64,000 bases of DNA. Source: W-Chloroflexi-9 sp045863195. Its GTDB lineage: Bacteria > Chloroflexota > Dehalococcoidia > UBA2979. The notes under the pieces were generated by a model. That model was not told where the DNA came from. It searched no databases and worked only from the letters and a program-made list of their open reading frames with translations. Positions 54,536-62,282 of this stretch are shown one piece after another. Both the position numbers and the translations under genes were made by a program. The stretch is taken from contig BTUI01000001.1 in NCBI GenBank assembly GCA_045863195.1, positions 186,001-250,000 of the forward strand, given 5' to 3'. The stretch's first letter is position 1. Each line of letters opens with the position of its first letter.

Positions 54536-55359
54536 GCCGGCGCCTGGGCGAGCGCGCCCCGCTGCTCCAGGTGGCTGTTGGTCTCGTCGAGGCGGAATGG
54601 CGACCAGTGTGGGAGATACGCGAAGGCGCTAGCAAACGCCGACCAGAAGACCATCTGCCCGACGAACGAGTGCCGGCGGAACTCGTCGACGAGCAACGTG
54701 AGTTCGTCGTCCAGGTCGTACACATCTGCTGCAGGGAAGAGGGCGAAGGCGACCATCCCGCCAGTGAGGACGAGTGCGACACCTGCCACCACGGCCGCGC
54801 GCCGCACCAGGCCGCGCCGGATGAGGATGACTGTCAGCGTGATGCCGGCGACCACGAGCAGCGCTGCGACCAATTCCAGGCCGACGAAGTTGCGCATGCG
54901 CTCGTTCACGGTGTCAGGGTTGCCCACGGCGGGTGGATTCGCCGGGTACTTCAGGAAGGGCAACGCACCCAGCGTGTACCAGCCTCCCGCGGCAAGCGCG
55001 AGGCGCCATCCCGCGTCGCGAGCGCCGGGCAACCGTCGCCACGCAAGGAAGTACGCCGCCCCGATGAGCGTGCCCCAGGCGATGCCGATGGTGCCCCAGC
55101 CGAGCCAGAGGCCGAACCTCTGTCCTGCCCGTGAAACCGCCTCGCCCTGGTCGTGCGTGTGCCCATGGTCACCTGCACCGGCGAACTCCTCGGCCTCCGC
55201 TGCGGCCGCTTCGATGGCGATCGCCCGGTCGATGATCGGCTCGGTGAGCACGGCGTTGAAGAGCGCGGCCACAAGTCCCGCGAGCAGCCCAGCAACCACG
55301 ACCAGCGTGAGGATGCGCGTCAGGCCCGGCCGGTCAGTCTGAGTCGGTACCGCAGTCAC
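54532..55359 (-). CDS. cbtA: cobalt transporter subunit CbtA
   Basis: Predicted cobalt importer, usually found under B12 riboswitches and next to CbtB. 275 residues with about five to six hydrophobic helices: ILTLVVVAGLLAGLVAALFN, the LGWGTIGIAWGTLIGAAYFLAW helix and VFWSAFASAFAYLPHW at the end. A cytoplasmic/outer loop with GDHGHTHDQGEA supplies His for metal. GTG 55359 has GGAG upstream; the frame open above it overlaps cbtB. Overlaps cobN by 4 bases. Confidence 0.88.
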   Translation of the reverse strand: MTAVPTQTDRPGLTRILTLVVVAGLLAGLVAALFNAVLTEPIIDRAIAIEAAAAEAEEFAGAGDHGHTHDQGEAVSRAGQRFGLWLGWGTIGIAWGTLIGAAYFLAWRRLPGARDAGWRLALAAGGWYTLGALPFLKYPANPPAVGNPDTVNERMRNFVGLELVAALLVVAGITLTVILIRRGLVRRAAVVAGVALVLTGGMVAFALFPAADVYDLDDELTLLVDEFRRHSFVGQMVFWSAFASAFAYLPHWSPFRLDETNSHLEQRGALAQAPA

Positions 55360-55405
55360 AGAGGCTCCGTTCAGCGGGTGGAGGATCGCCTGGATCGGCG
55401 CCGGG

Positions 55406-55603
55406 CTAGTGGCAGGGGAAGCCGACCGTGTGTCGTGCGTCATGCACCAATTCGTGGATGTAGTTCGTGTCGAAGGCGCTGGCACCCTGCACGATGCTGA
55501 ACAGGTGTCCCTGATCGAACGCCACGACGGCGTAGAGCCCCAGCGCAAGTGCGGCCGCGATGAGCGCACGCAGGATGGGCGCTCCAAGTACGGAAATAGC
55601 CAT
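55406..55603 (-). CDS. cbtB: cobalt transporter subunit CbtB
   Basis: 65 residues, one membrane helix (ILRALIAAALALGLYAVVAF) and a C-terminal metal-binding end IHELVHDARHTVGFPCH with four His and a Cys. This short form with a terminal His cluster is the definition of CbtB. ATG 55603 is set by GGAGGG four bases upstream. First gene of the cobalt uptake and insertion operon, directly behind riboswitch 2. Confidence 0.9.
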   Translation of the reverse strand: MAISVLGAPILRALIAAALALGLYAVVAFDQGHLFSIVQGASAFDTNYIHELVHDARHTVGFPCH

Positions 55604-55632
55604 CTGACCCTCCTTTGCCCCTGACGACAGGC

Positions 55633-55659
55633 AACAAAAAACCCTCCACGAGGGAGGGT
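55633..55659 (-). terminator. riboswitch 2 intrinsic terminator
   Basis: On the minus strand ACCCTCC pairs with GGAGGGT (55641-55659) and runs into TTTTTTGTT. It lies between aptamer 2 and cbtB, the usual off-switch position. Confidence 0.88.
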
Positions 55660-55729
55660 CAGGGAGCGGGCCTACGGCGCCCGACTCGCCCCTCACCCGT
55701 TTCCTCGCGGGCTGGACGTACTACGGGCC

Positions 55730-55820
55730 GGCGACCTGGCTTATCGCGCTCGATCGACTCGAGGGCGCATCACAGTTGCGGGACAGCGCCGGATTCACAC
55801 CGGCTTCGCGGCTTCGTAGT
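55730..55820 (-). promoter_or_regulatory. cobalamin riboswitch, copy 2 (cbtBA-cobN operon)
   Basis: Minus-strand aptamer: GAAGCCGGTGTGAATCCGGC, GCTGTCCCGCAACTGTGA, then AAGCCAGGTCGCC. P1 pairs ACTACG (55815-55820 side) with CGTAGT (55730-55735 side). Controls cobalt uptake and cobalt insertion together. Confidence 0.93.
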
Positions 55821-56041
55821 GCATCGAGACGGTACCACCTCTCACGCCCGGGCGGTCAGTGCGCGGCACCGGGTCGTTACGGAGACTCGTTAAGCGCCGG
55901 GGGAGCGGAACGTCCCCCCTACGAGCGAACCGGCCAGCCGCGCTCGGGCCGGGACCAGCACCACCTTCGGGGGGCATCGACGCTACCCCGGTGCCGTCGA
56001 TCCGCGCGCTGGCCATGACTGACTACCCACGTAGGGTCCGC

Positions 56042-56070
56042 TTGCGTGTCGCTGGGGGGGTCGTTAGATT
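56042..56070 (+). promoter_or_regulatory. promoter of the riboswitch-3 operon
   Basis: TTGCGT (56042-56047) and TAGATT (56065-56070) are separated by 17 bases, each matching four of six consensus positions. The predicted start, about 56077, is just before the aptamer's P1 at 56083. Confidence 0.5.
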
Positions 56071-56082
56071 TCACTCCGAACG

Positions 56083-56173
56083 GCGCAGTGTTCGCGAAGT
56101 CCGGTGAAACTCCGGCGCTGTCCCGCAACTGTGATCCGCCCGTGAGGCGGTAAGCCAGGTCGCCGAACTGTGC
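56083..56173 (+). promoter_or_regulatory. cobalamin riboswitch, copy 3 (pduO-btuCFD-cobB-cobT)
   Basis: Core GAAGTCCGGTGAAACTCCGG, CGCTGTCCCGCAACTGTGAT and TAAGCCAGGTCGCC. P1 pairs GCGCAG/TTCG (56083-56094) with CGAACTGTGC (56164-56173). The hairpin at 56248 completes the switch. It is back-to-back with riboswitch 2. Confidence 0.93.
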
Positions 56174-56247
56174 TGGTGTCTTGCCCGCGGGGAACCGGGT
56201 GTATGGCACATGACAGCGCCCTCCGTGCTGCCCATGTGATCGTGCCA

Positions 56248-56275
56248 CCCCCTCCCGAGCGGAGGGGGTTTCGTT
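56248..56275 (+). terminator. riboswitch 3 expression-platform terminator
   Basis: Perfect 8-bp stem CCCCCTCC (56248-56255) with GGAGGGGG (56261-56268), five-base loop, then TTTCGTTG. Same layout as the hairpin after riboswitch 1. Confidence 0.82.
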
Positions 56276-56481
56276 GTTCGCAACGTGACCACCGCGGGCG
56301 CGGATCGCCTGGCTGACCTCCTGCCCAGGCCACTGCGCCCGCGTGTCCGAAGCGCTCACCCCACGAGCAGATCCCCAGCCGATTCGACGCAGCGGGGCCG
56401 ATCCCTGATCAGGATCGCGGTGTCCCGGGTCGTGCGCCGTTCGTCCCGGGACACCGTTGATCAAGACAAGGACCCAGACGA
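56276..56481 (+). other. untranslated region between terminator and first ORF
   Basis: About 200 bases between the riboswitch terminator and the small ORF. Open frames here have no motif; nothing supportable seen. Confidence 0.35.
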
Positions 56482-56688
56482 GTGCGTGCATCGACACTCT
56501 TCAACGGCGCCAGCCATCAGCAGATCATGTTCATGCTGCCCGACCCGTCCCTCATGGACGACCGACAAATCCGTGGTGGGCCTGACCGGGCCCGCCTCGC
56601 GCGCTGGAGTCGGCTGCGCGCGACGTACCTCGGCCTGTCGGAGTCCGGCCTGGTAGCCCACGCATCGGAAGGGTTCCGACACCGATGA
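56482..56688 (+). CDS. small hypothetical protein upstream of the adenosyltransferase
   Basis: A possible 68-residue protein (or 53 residues from ATG 56527, MFMLPDPSLMDDRQIRGG). Its stop overlaps the adenosyltransferase start as ATGA, the same junction type as real gene pairs in this window, which is the main argument for it. The sequence is polar and Arg-rich, LARWSRLRATYLGLSESGL, with no recognised domain. It could be a leader peptide for coupled translation or not be expressed at all. Confidence 0.4.
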   Translation: MRASTLFNGASHQQIMFMLPDPSLMDDRQIRGGPDRARLARWSRLRATYLGLSESGLVAHASEGFRHR

Positions 56689-57272
56689 GCCCCGCGCACG
56701 TCTACACCCGCAGCGGCGACGACGGACAGACCGGCCTCTTCGGCGGGCCGCGCGTCGCAAAGGACGACTCCCGCCTCGATGCCTATGGCACGGTCGATGA
56801 GCTGAACGCCGTCATCGGTGTCGCCGTCGCGGCGGTCCAGGATGCCGACCTCCCTCGCTGGCTGCGGATCGTCCAGTCCGACCTCTTCGACATCGGAGGG
56901 GAACTGGCCACCCCCGGGATCGAGGAGCGCATCCGCGGGGGTCAACCGGTCGGCCCGCGCGTCACGGACGAGGATGTCGCGAAGCTCGAGGGTTGGATCG
57001 ATACGCTCGACGAGGAGATTGAACCGCTCCAGCACTTCATCCTGCCGGGCGGCACACCGGCGGCGGGGTATCTGCACCACGCCCTGACCGTCTGCCGTCG
57101 CGCGGAGCGCCGTGTCCTGACGTTCGCCCGCGACGAAGACGTCTCCCCAGCGGTCGTCCGCTACCTCAACCGGCTGAGCGACGCCCTCTTCACGATGGCC
57201 CGCGCCGTGAATGCCCGCACCGGCATCACCGAACCGCAGTGGCTCGGTCGCAACGAGCGGAGCGCGACGTGA
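56685..57272 (+). CDS. ATP:cob(I)alamin adenosyltransferase, PduO type
   Basis: Trimeric helical-bundle enzyme making adenosylcobalamin from cob(I)alamin. 195 residues. YTRSGDDGQTGLFGGPRVAKDDSRLDAYGTVDELNAVIG carries the ATP-binding loop, and VCRRAERRVL with VVRYLNRLSDALFTMAR forms the other half of the site. This enzyme usually serves imported or salvaged cobalamin, and here it heads an operon with a corrinoid ABC importer, while CobO at 49512 serves synthesis. Confidence 0.92.
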   Translation: MSPAHVYTRSGDDGQTGLFGGPRVAKDDSRLDAYGTVDELNAVIGVAVAAVQDADLPRWLRIVQSDLFDIGGELATPGIEERIRGGQPVGPRVTDEDVAKLEGWIDTLDEEIEPLQHFILPGGTPAAGYLHHALTVCRRAERRVLTFARDEDVSPAVVRYLNRLSDALFTMARAVNARTGITEPQWLGRNERSAT

Positions 57273-58375
57273 AGGGGCGTGTCGATGTCCGGGGTGCCGG
57301 AAGGTCCACGGTGCCCGAGGAAGCTCTACGGGTGCGCGAGCGCCGTGGTGTGGTGACACGCCTGGCGCTTGCCGTCGCGGTCCTCTCGGTGCTCATTGTG
57401 GTTGCGAGTGCGTTCTCCGTGTCGATCGGTGCCTTCAGCATTCCGCTGCGCAGCGTCTTCAGCGTGTTCCTCGGGATGGTCGGTATCGAGGCCGGTTCGG
57501 CGAGCCGCACCGAGTACCTTGTGATCGAGCAACTCCGGCTGCCGCGCCTGGTCGTAGGCATCCTGGTGGGCGCTGCGCTCAGCGTTGCCGGGGCAACGAT
57601 GCAGGCGCTCTTTCGCAACCCGATGGCAGACCCCGGGATCATCGGTGTCTCCGCCGGGGCCGCGCTCGGCGCGGTGATCGCACTGGCGTTCCAGCTCACC
57701 TCCCTGTTCCCGTTCGCATTGCAGGCGCTCGCGTTCACCGGTGCCGTGGCCGCGGCGTTCCTCGTGTACGGCGTCTCGCTCGTCGGTGGACGGTTCTCCA
57801 TGGCGACGTTGTTGCTGTCGGGGATCGCCATCAGCGCGTTCCTGGGGGCGGTGACCTCCACCATCATCCTGCTCGTCCCCGACGAGGACCTGCGCGGGAT
57901 CATGTACTGGTTGTCGGGCGGCCTCTCCGGCTCGAACTGGGCGCACGTTCGCGTTGCGGCACTCCCGGTCGCTGCCGGAGCGCTGTTCATCGCCAGTTTC
58001 GCGCGAGATCTGAACCTGCTCCTCCTCGGTGACGAGGTGGCGCGGTCGACCGGGGTCCCGGTGGGCTGGCTCCGGCCGCTACTGCTCGCTGTCAGCGCCA
58101 TCATCACCGGCGCCGCCGTCGCCGTCAGCGGCACGATCGCGTTCGTCGGGCTCGTCGTCCCGCACATCGTGCGGCTCATCGTCGGCCCCGATCACCGCGT
58201 CCTGATTCCGACCAGCGCGCTGACGGGGGCGCTTTTCATGATCGTCGCGGACATCGTCGCGCGGGTTACCGCACGGCCCGCCGAGTTGCAGGTCGGGATG
58301 GTGACCGCCTTCATCGGCGCGCCGTTCTTCCTGCTCATCCTCCTTCGTAACGGGCACCGTGCTGGTGCGCTGTAG
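57269..58375 (+). CDS. btuC: cobalamin/corrinoid ABC transporter permease
   Basis: FecCD-family membrane subunit, 368 residues and about ten helices. LRLPRLVVGILVGAALSVAGATMQALFRNPMADPGIIGVSAGAALGAV is the family signature spanning two helices; GTIAFVGLVVPHIVRLIVGPDHR is the coupling region near the end. Substrate is inferred from the B12 riboswitch and neighbours; siderophores are the family alternative. GTG overlaps the adenosyltransferase stop (GTGA). Confidence 0.88.
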   Translation: MKGRVDVRGAGRSTVPEEALRVRERRGVVTRLALAVAVLSVLIVVASAFSVSIGAFSIPLRSVFSVFLGMVGIEAGSASRTEYLVIEQLRLPRLVVGILVGAALSVAGATMQALFRNPMADPGIIGVSAGAALGAVIALAFQLTSLFPFALQALAFTGAVAAAFLVYGVSLVGGRFSMATLLLSGIAISAFLGAVTSTIILLVPDEDLRGIMYWLSGGLSGSNWAHVRVAALPVAAGALFIASFARDLNLLLLGDEVARSTGVPVGWLRPLLLAVSAIITGAAVAVSGTIAFVGLVVPHIVRLIVGPDHRVLIPTSALTGALFMIVADIVARVTARPAELQVGMVTAFIGAPFFLLILLRNGHRAGAL

Positions 58376-58410
58376 CTACCCCGTGTGTCTCGCATAGAAA
58401 GGCTTTGTTG

Positions 58411-59571
58411 ATGGCGTTCAGAGATGACTCGATCCGTCTCGCCGCAGGGCTCCGTCAGGTACGTCCCTTGCTGATGCTGACCCTGTTCGCGGTGGGGGTA
58501 TTGATGGCCGCATGTGGCAGCACCCCACCCGACGTGGAGCAGGACACGCCCACGGCCGCATCCGCGTCGGGGGCCGCCACGCCCGAGACGCCGGCACCGA
58601 CGCCCGTACCCGAAGACCTGGCGGCGTTCGCGGGGGTCCCCGGGATCGTGGATTACACGAACCGGGGGTGGCCGCGTCAGGTCGATGGGTTGAACGGCCG
58701 CATCACGATCCACCGGCAACCGCAGCGCATTCACACGACGTCGGTGGGCTTTGACGAGATCACCGCCGGGCTCGTCCCGGTCGACCGTTTCGCAGCCGTC
58801 GGTAACGCTGCCAAGAACCCTGACTATTCCAACGTCGCGGAACTGCTCGCTGACGTCCCGGGGATCGGCCGGGATCCAGAGCAGATCGCCAGTGTCGAGG
58901 CAGACCTGGTCGTCGCGTCGCCGAATCGAGACGCTGACTTCATCCGGGCGCTTGAGAGCGTCGAGATCACCGTGGTGCAGATCGACCTCACCCCGGGGCC
59001 GGAGGGGCGTATCCAGACGATCCTGTTGCTCGGCTACATCTACGGAGAGGAAGAGCGCGCACTGGAGCTTGCCGCAGAGGTCCGCGCACGCACTGACTTC
59101 GTCGCGGGCATCGTGGCCTCGCTCGATGGCGCACCCGACAACGCGCCGACCGTCATGTACACGGCGAAGTACTCGGACAACATCACCACGGCCGGTAGCG
59201 GCACCACCGCGGAAGCCATCACGCTTGCCGCCGGAGGGGTGTGCGCCCCGTGCGCCAACGGCCTGACGGGCCACCCGCGTATCGGCCTGGAGTCCATCAT
59301 CGAAATCGACCCGGACGTGATCATCCTGGCGATGCCACCGGACGAGGGTGCTGCGTATCTGGACGAATTGCTCACGACGCCGGCCCTGGCCGAGGTCACG
59401 GCCGTGCGCCAGCAGCAGGTCTACCTGCTTCCGTCTCGGTTCCACACGACGCTCTCGTACGAAAACGTCCGTGGCATCGAGCAACTGGCGGCCGTGCTCT
59501 GGCCGGGCCATTTCCCCGACGAGTTCCGCGACTCGCCGCCGCAGTTCACACTACCGGCGACCCGTGAATAA
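58411..59571 (+). CDS. btuF: corrinoid ABC transporter substrate-binding lipoprotein
   Basis: 386 residues. Signal LLMLTLFAVGVLMAAC ends in a lipobox, then a Pro/Thr/Ala linker. The binding fold of the BtuF/FepB type shows RITIHRQPQRIHTTS, LVPVDRFAAVG and the closing IEIDPDVIILAMPP, with VYLLPSRFHTTLSYENVRGIEQLAAVLWP. ATG 58411 has AAAGG eight bases upstream. Lies 35 bases after btuC. Confidence 0.87.
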   Translation: MAFRDDSIRLAAGLRQVRPLLMLTLFAVGVLMAACGSTPPDVEQDTPTAASASGAATPETPAPTPVPEDLAAFAGVPGIVDYTNRGWPRQVDGLNGRITIHRQPQRIHTTSVGFDEITAGLVPVDRFAAVGNAAKNPDYSNVAELLADVPGIGRDPEQIASVEADLVVASPNRDADFIRALESVEITVVQIDLTPGPEGRIQTILLLGYIYGEEERALELAAEVRARTDFVAGIVASLDGAPDNAPTVMYTAKYSDNITTAGSGTTAEAITLAAGGVCAPCANGLTGHPRIGLESIIEIDPDVIILAMPPDEGAAYLDELLTTPALAEVTAVRQQQVYLLPSRFHTTLSYENVRGIEQLAAVLWPGHFPDEFRDSPPQFTLPATRE

Positions 59572-60430
59572 CGCCGGAGTCCAACTGTCCGCGCGCTCCC
59601 TCGATGTCCGCATCGGGGGAGCGCTGCTGCTCCAACAGGTCGATCTGGAGGTGGAGGCGGGGGCGCTCGTCGGACTGATCGGTCCGAACGGCGCGGGGAA
59701 GTCGACTCTGCTGCGTACCCTGGCCGGTCTGGTCGCCCCATCCTCCGGGGAGGTCTGCGTCGGCGGGACTTCCCTCCGCCGGCTCCCCGCGCGCGATCGA
59801 GCGCGACGGATGGCGCTCATCCTGCAGCACCCTCCGGAGACCCACGGTTTCACGAGCATCGAACTGGTGCTGACCGGCCGTTACCCGCACCTGCGACACA
59901 TGGAGATCGAAGGGCGAGAGGACCGCGCGATTGCACGTGAGGCGATGCGCCAGACGGCCACCGCGCGGTTCGAGTCACGCGCCGTGTCGTCTCTGTCCGG
60001 AGGCGAACGCCAGCGGCTGTTCATCGCGCGCGGGCTGGCGCAGCAGACACCGGTCCTGCTCCTGGACGAACCGACCGCCAGCCTCGATGTCCGCCACCAG
60101 CTCGCCATGTTCGAGCTCTTTCGCTCGCTGGCCGAGGCGGGCCACACGCTCGTGGTGGCCGTCCACGATCTCGAACTCGCCGCGCGCTACTGCCACCGGC
60201 TCGTGCTCATGGACGAGGGACGGATCGTCACGACTGGTGAGCCCCGTGACGTCCTGACCTCCGAGCATCTCTCGGATGTCTTCCGGGTGTCTGCCTCCGT
60301 CTACCGGGATCCGAACAACGGTGCGCTCCGCGTCACCTTCGATCCGGTGGACGCACCAGGGGGCGACACGATGGGATCTGGCACCGGCTCGGGGTACTCC
60401 GTTTCGACGAAGGGAGGTCGGCATGTCTGA
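59564..60430 (+). CDS. btuD: corrinoid ABC transporter ATP-binding protein
   Basis: 288 residues. Walker A GPNGAGKST, Q-loop LILQHPPETHGF, signature LSGGERQRLFIARGLAQQ, Walker B LLLDEPTASLDV and H-loop VVAVHDLELAARYC are all intact. GTG 59564 overlaps the btuF stop by 8 bases. The last 45 residues, after the ABC core, overlap the start of the second cobB. Confidence 0.9.
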   Translation: MNNAGVQLSARSLDVRIGGALLLQQVDLEVEAGALVGLIGPNGAGKSTLLRTLAGLVAPSSGEVCVGGTSLRRLPARDRARRMALILQHPPETHGFTSIELVLTGRYPHLRHMEIEGREDRAIAREAMRQTATARFESRAVSSLSGGERQRLFIARGLAQQTPVLLLDEPTASLDVRHQLAMFELFRSLAEAGHTLVVAVHDLELAARYCHRLVLMDEGRIVTTGEPRDVLTSEHLSDVFRVSASVYRDPNNGALRVTFDPVDAPGGDTMGSGTGSGYSVSTKGGRHV

Positions 60431-61817
60431 CGCACGACTGGCCGGCGTGGTGATCGCCGGGACGAGCAGTGGCGTGGGTAAGACCACGGTCACCGTGGGC
60501 GTGGTCCGGGCGCTGCGCGCGATGGGGCTGCGGGTCGCGCCCTTCAAGGCGGGACCGGACTACATCGACCCGACCTACCTTGCGACGGCGGCCGGACGAC
60601 CGTGTTCGAATCTCGACTCGTGGATGATGCCGCCGACAGCGCTGCAAGCCGTCTTCCGACGGGCCAGCGCAGGCGCGGACGTGGCGGTCGTTGAGGGGGT
60701 GATGGGGCTCTTCGATGGCCGGGGGACCGATGACGAAGGGAGTACCGCCGCCCTGGCGAAGGCCCTGGGGCTGCCGGTGATCCTGGTCGTGGACGCGGCG
60801 AAGACCTCCAGGAGCGCGGCCGCCCAGGTGCTCGGCTTCCAGCGTTTCGATCCTGCCCTGCGGGTCGCAGGAGTGATCCTGAACCACGTCGCCAGCGAAC
60901 GGCACGCAGCCCTCTGTGCGGGGCCGATCACCGCGGCGACCGGGCTGCCGGTGCTCGGCGCGCTGCAGCGCGCCGACTCGCTCCACCTGCCGGAGCGCTA
61001 CCTGGGGCTGACGCCGACCGTCGAGGGCCGGGTCTCGGGTGCTTTCTTCGAGGCGGCGTGCGAGCGGGTGGCCAGCGAGGTCGACCTCCGGGAGCTGTTG
61101 CGGATCGCTTCTGAGGCGCGCATGCCGGTGTCCGAGAGTGGGTCCGGTGACCCGTGGCCCGCAGCGCCTGTTGACCGTCAGGTGCGAATCGCAGTCGCCG
61201 ATGACGAGGCCTTCTCGTTCGCCTACCCCGAGAACCGTGCACTGCTCGAGGCATGGGGCGCCGAGGTCGCGCCGTTCAGTCCGCTCCGGGACGAGGTGCT
61301 GCCCGCCAGCGTGGGTGCTATCTACCTCGGCGGCGGGTTCCCCGAGCTCTATGCCTCGGATCTCGCCGCGAACCGTGGACTGATCGAGTCCTTGCGGGCG
61401 GCGGCGGCGCGTGGCGTGGAAGTCTATGCGGAATGCGGTGGCCTCATGTACGTGGGGGAAGCGCTCACCGATGAGGAGGGCCGCACGCACGCGATGGCTG
61501 CACTCGCACCCCTGCGATCCACGATGGCAACCGGTCGGCGCCTGACCCTCGGCTATCGCGAGGCGGCCGCAGCTGTTGATGGACCGCACGTGGTGGCGGG
61601 ACAGGCCGTGCGGGGCCACGAGTTCCATCGCTCTGCGGTCGAGGGCGCATGGGATCCCCGACGGGCCGCGTACCGACTGCCGCCCGAGGGCCATGTGGAA
61701 GGCTACGCGTCGGGGAACATCTGGGCGTCGTACCTGCACCTGAACTTCGCCAGCGACGCCGGCCTGGCGCGGCGGTTTGTCGAGCGTGCAGCCGCAGGCG
61801 GGCAGTCTTTCCGGTGA
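60423..61817 (+). CDS. cobB: cobyrinate a,c-diamide synthase, copy 2
   Basis: 464 residues, homologous along its whole length to the copy at 19332 (GTSSGVGKTTVTVG, FKAGPDYIDPTYLATAAGRPC, AIYLGGGFPELYA, YAECGGLMYVGEA with the catalytic Cys, RGHEFHRS). ATG 60423 has GGGAGG five bases upstream and overlaps btuD by 8 bases. Being in the uptake operon, it might amidate a corrinoid taken up or act on the other metal form than copy 1. Both copies look intact. Confidence 0.92.
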   Translation: MSDARLAGVVIAGTSSGVGKTTVTVGVVRALRAMGLRVAPFKAGPDYIDPTYLATAAGRPCSNLDSWMMPPTALQAVFRRASAGADVAVVEGVMGLFDGRGTDDEGSTAALAKALGLPVILVVDAAKTSRSAAAQVLGFQRFDPALRVAGVILNHVASERHAALCAGPITAATGLPVLGALQRADSLHLPERYLGLTPTVEGRVSGAFFEAACERVASEVDLRELLRIASEARMPVSESGSGDPWPAAPVDRQVRIAVADDEAFSFAYPENRALLEAWGAEVAPFSPLRDEVLPASVGAIYLGGGFPELYASDLAANRGLIESLRAAAARGVEVYAECGGLMYVGEALTDEEGRTHAMAALAPLRSTMATGRRLTLGYREAAAAVDGPHVVAGQAVRGHEFHRSAVEGAWDPRRAAYRLPPEGHVEGYASGNIWASYLHLNFASDAGLARRFVERAAAGGQSFR

Positions 61818-62282
61818 ACGCGAGCGCCAGCAGGCGTCGCCGCCGGGGAGCGGCTCTGTCGCAGACAGACGAGAGGTACGGTCAGGTGGGCATGATGACC
61901 CGGTGGCACCGGTGGCTGTGGTCGGTGCCCGCAGTGATTCGGCAGCGAGGAATTTCCGGGCTGCCGTGGGCACACTGGACCCATGAGGCGTCCGTTCGGA
62001 CTCGATGCGTACGTGTCGGTGAGCCACGGCGCCATGCCGGGATGGCGATGCGCACGGCGCCGGACAAATTCACGGGAAGCCAGGCCCGGCGGTGCGAGTG
62101 CACGCGTGCACGGCAGATCTCGGCGCACCGGCCAACGGTCCCCATCGGACGCCGATCGCCTCTGCTGAAACGGGCGTGTCCATTGTCCGCTACACGCGGC
62201 TGGCCCCCTCCACGTGGGGAGCCTGCGGCGACAGGCAGCCGATCCACGGAGCACCACGCACGCGCTGAATGGAACCTGAGAA
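61818..62282 (+). other. gap between cobB copy 2 and cobT
   Basis: Some 465 bases with no gene I can support. It contains a 14-bp perfect palindrome GTGCACGCGTGCAC at 62098-62111. No riboswitch core is visible, so cobT either is read through from the operon or has its own promoter. Confidence 0.4.

Noticed and set aside
60333..62027. 564-codon minus-strand frame antisense to cobB copy 2
   Set aside because: cobB motifs are complete on the plus strand; no domain is seen in the antisense frame.
62098..62111. 14-bp palindrome GTGCACGCGTGCAC before cobT
   Set aside because: Could be an operator, but alternating GC/CA words are common here and it lies about 170 bases from cobT with no promoter nearby.
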